64,000 nt of DNA, taken from Membranipora membranacea. Taxonomy: Eukaryota; Bryozoa; Gymnolaemata; Cheilostomatida; Membraniporidae. A program made the position numbers and the translations under genes. The stretch covers positions 16,929,001 to 16,993,000 of the forward strand of contig OU612066.1 of NCBI GenBank assembly GCA_914767715.1, written 5' to 3'. Of the stretch, positions 61,236-64,000 are shown piece after piece (the stretch's first letter is position 1; each line of letters starts with the position of its first letter). Below the pieces are notes generated by a model, which saw only the letters and a program-made list of their open reading frames with translations, was not told where the DNA came from and did no database searches.

Positions 61236-62803
61236 CATTACATCTTTCATACTGAGAGCCCAGAGAATATCACATATAGTAATCTGATTCGATACTAAGA
61301 AGGTTCTATTGTGCAGAGATTTATTAAGCACCGATACCAGATTGTGCATGTTTTTGCTAGTCACCCATTTTTCAAGCCACTGATGCTCCAACAATCTTTC
61401 TAAAGGCGTCTCGCACCCTGAAACACAGGATAACAGGAAACTGAATACAGTAGGTAATAACAGCATTGTGTCTGATGAGCTTATCACTATATCAATCTCA
61501 CACCTAATACAACTTTTATGAAAACAGGAAATTTAGCTTCAGTGCAATGACTAAAATAAGTATGGTTTTTTTCCAGAGTTAGCATCAAGGTATCATATGA
61601 GTCATATCAGACTATGCTTTGTGAGAAACTTATAACAATATATTACCTCTATTTCAGGAAACGGATGTTAAATGAAACACATATTTATTATGCAGTAGGT
61701 GACTCACTATGAGTATATGTAGAGTTTGCACCTATTTTCTTAAGCGTTGAGATGTAATTACCGGTTGAAGGGAAGGTCTCCTGTAACGAAATCAATCTAC
61801 AGGTTACAAAACAGGTCTATGACTCATGTGAATATGCCGAGACAAGTCTTATATCTGAAGGATGCTGGAAGAAGATCTGCTCAGCCAGAAGAGTTAGGAA
61901 GAGAGTTGACTGATCATTGAATACATTTCAAATAAACATGAAAATAAAAGCGAAATCTGTAAACATGTTGGTTGGCCTAAAGTACTATGAGAAATGCTGG
62001 CAATATTTATAGGCTTATGTTTAGCCTGATTTTCAATGGAAGGATCGGGAGAAACCTTTGCTTTGACACATTGTATGTCCCATACGTTTGATACCGCAAG
62101 CACTGGAAGACAAATTAAGCATCTTAATGTAACCAATTAGCCATAGGGTCCTGGGGATCACAAGCCTGTACTTTGCTTCTGCTCAGGATCAACTTCACCC
62201 AACAAGTTAGGACACAAGTCACAACATATCTAAATAGTAGATTTCATTTAAAATTGCTGAGCTGAGCTGACCCTACTCACTGATAATATGTGAGAGATTT
62301 GTGAGCTCTAGCTGTTGTAGCTTTGATGATAGATAGATATGGAGCATTAGAACTGAAAACAACCATTTTCACTTTAATGGTGTTATATATTCCAAATCGC
62401 TCACAATAACTAAGTAGGCCCTAGTACTTGCTAACACTGAATCAGATAGAGAAGAAGGTCCTTGGTACAGCCACAATAGGGTAGGCATCTGGAGTAACAA
62501 GTATGTATCATTATGTATACCTAACCACTCCAGTGTCCATGGTTGATCATGGACATACATATAGGGTATACATGCTTGTAACTCCAGATGCCTATTACAG
62601 GCTACTATACCTACTACTTACACTACACTCATATCACACACACAGGTGACAGTGAGTCACTTATTAGGCTACAAAACTACCTGACTCCTTTCTTGCTACA
62701 CTACCTACAGATTTTCAGATGAGAAATGTTTTATATTATTGGTATCTGTAGGTAAAGACCATACCTTATTTGTGAGTCTCAGAACCCTGAACAGTGCCTC
62801 CAT
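61236..62803 (-). CDS. AIMP3/EEF1E1-like protein (5' exons, frame problem in exon 2)
   Basis: Exon 1 is 62803-62765 (MEALFRVLRLTNK, donor GTATGG). Exon 2 is 62102-61965. Exon 3 is 61417-61236 (CETPLERLLEHQWLEKWV, then LHNRTFLVSNQITICDILWA, donor GTGAGT). Exon 3 matches the C-terminal glutathione-transferase-like fold of AIMP3/EEF1E1, a scaffold of the multi-aminoacyl-tRNA synthetase complex; the related part of methionyl-tRNA synthetase is an alternative. Exon 2 fits only in pieces: its start reads YNVSKQRFLPIL in one frame and its end ENQAKHKPINIASISHSTLG in another, and the phases of exons 1 and 3 also differ by one base. That implies a single-base indel near 62045-62055, either real or an assembly error. 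Terminal exons were not found. Confidence 0.55.
62482..62594. repeat. Hairpin repeat family G
   Basis: The left arm TAGGCATCTGGAGTAACAAG pairs with the right arm CTTGTAACTCCAGATGCCTA. The centre is a near palindrome, TCCATGGTTGATCATGGA. It lies in intron 1 of the AIMP3-like gene. Confidence 0.75.
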
Positions 62804-63624
62804 TGTTTTGAGGTTGCAATCAACCATGCTATGAATAAATATCAATGAAATGATGTTTTCTGTGACAGTTGAGTTTTCAAGAAAGTGTTCTCCAGATTTT
62901 CATTAACACCTCTTTCATGTGGCTCGAGCCTCAGGTCCTGATTGCTAAAATTTTTGTGTATCAGCCAATCTTGTAGTCATCTGTTTTCATTTATGTTGAT
63001 CAGAGTCTATATGTTCTCTTTCTTTGGAGGTACTTTAAGTTGCTCCTCCATATTGAAAAAGAAGAAAATAATTTTTTTCAAGCATAACAATAGTAGGTAC
63101 TTAGCAATTAAATACATTTCCACTTGACAAAACTTCAATATAATTATACCTTTCTTTCTTTTAGATAAAGCTGATAGTCTCTACATAGTCTGATAGTTGA
63201 GATATTGGCATTAATTATGTTGAGGTCATCTCTCCTGCCAACTTAGCTTTAAGATTATAGTAATAATATAGATAGATATAGATCAAGTTTACTAGTTAGT
63301 TAGTTACTAGAACTGGCTGGACTTGGAGATTTGTAAGTTAGGGCATATTTGTTCATAATGAATAGCTAGACCATGAGCTCAATCCATGATGGACATCTGG
63401 AGACAAAAGCAGCGAAATGAGCCCTAGCAAGACTGGAGAAGAGATGATCAAATGAGAACCACAAAGACGAACTTCAAACAAAGATGCTGTTAGTGTTGGT
63501 TGGATCATGGGGATTTGTTGTGGTTGGTGGGCATCTTTTGGTCCAATGATGTATACTTTGTCTTTGCAAATGGCCATGATCAACCACCCCTCCCCCCAAA
63601 AAGCATCTATAGCTACTTGTATAC
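62804..63624. other. Upstream of the AIMP3-like gene, no gene recognised
   Basis: AT-rich sequence. The block at about 63500-63600 (GTTGGTTGGATCATGG ... CCATGATCAACCACCC) is partly self-complementary and may be another decayed foldback next to the family A element. Confidence 0.4.
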
Positions 63625-63754
63625 CATGGGCCCCTGGGACTTACATGTCTTTACTTTGCCAATGTCCACTATCAACCACCCAAAAACTATCATTTATGGG
63701 TGGTTTATAGTGGACATTGGCAAAGTAAAGACATGTAAGTCCCAGGGGCCCATG
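63625..63754. repeat. Near-perfect hairpin, family A, 130 bp
   Basis: Arms 63625-63682 and 63697-63754 are reverse complements with one mismatch in 58 bases, around a 14-base loop. The terminus is CATGGGCCCCTGGGACTTAC. A shorter, older copy is at 18099-18201. The near identity of the arms suggests recent insertion. Confidence 0.9.
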
Positions 63755-64000
63755 ATGTATACTGCTGCTGCTGCTACTGCAATGACTTTGAGCAATACTC
63801 AACTCAACTGTCTGTCACCAACTAATTTGGATTTGTTTACTCCTCTAATACATGCAACACTATGAGCATACTTATTTATTCCAACCATGTTTGCTCAAAC
63901 ATGTCTTTTTCTCTTGTGAAGCTAATTATCTGTTCTGTTTATTTCAGCCTCAAAGTAACTAATGCTGAATCATCAATCATAGGTATCAGTAATGAGTGCT

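Overview
This is eukaryotic nuclear DNA from an animal. The genes are split by GT-AG introns of several hundred to several thousand bases, gene density is low, and there are many short non-autonomous repeats. The gene set (FTCD, a Shisa-like membrane protein, a PCP4/PEP-19-like IQ peptide, an AIMP3/EEF1E1-like protein, caspase-fold proteins fused to ankyrin repeats) fits a marine invertebrate, perhaps a deuterostome. The sequence alone does not settle the species. Exon models were built by hand from splice motifs, reading-phase agreement and homology recalled without a search.

Layout. 1.8-5.4 kb (-): exons of a secreted or extracellular protein with one EGF-like domain. 5.8-15.2 kb (+): an eight-exon gene for a 399-residue secreted protein with a laminin-N/discoidin-like stretch and a Thr-rich linker. 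16.5-21.6 kb (-): a three-exon gene for a 1360-residue protein, ankyrin-type repeats followed by a C14 caspase domain (copy 1). 24.8 kb (+): one isolated exon-like segment. 26.3-28.7 kb (-): a Shisa/STMC6-like type I membrane protein with two tandem alternative last exons. 31.1-32.8 kb (+): an intronless F-box protein. 34.0-54.1 kb (+): complete 13-exon FTCD, 539 residues. Two genes lie inside FTCD introns: a U2 snRNA in intron 7 (sense) and a second ankyrin-caspase gene in intron 11 (antisense, copy 2). 56.2-58.3 kb (+): a three-exon PCP4-like gene. 61.2-62.8 kb (-): an AIMP3/EEF1E1-like gene, 5' part only.

The most notable content is the ankyrin-caspase pair. Both place a caspase-type His/Cys dyad (pentapeptide QACQS or QACQL instead of QACRG) after about 1000 residues of ankyrin-type repeats, and they share the same intron positions in the protease domain. 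Copy 2 looks damaged: an in-frame TAA interrupts its small subunit although homology to copy 1 continues for 36 codons beyond it, and the splice phase at the catalytic-Cys exon does not match. The Shisa-like gene also stands out, with duplicated membrane/tail exons giving predicted 185- and 157-residue forms.

Repeats: a tRNA-derived SINE family (four copies), a second tRNA-headed element, several hairpin (foldback) families with a shared core, a G-tract terminal-inverted-repeat family, and one TTAA-flanked MITE. No CRISPR array, operon or prokaryotic feature was seen.
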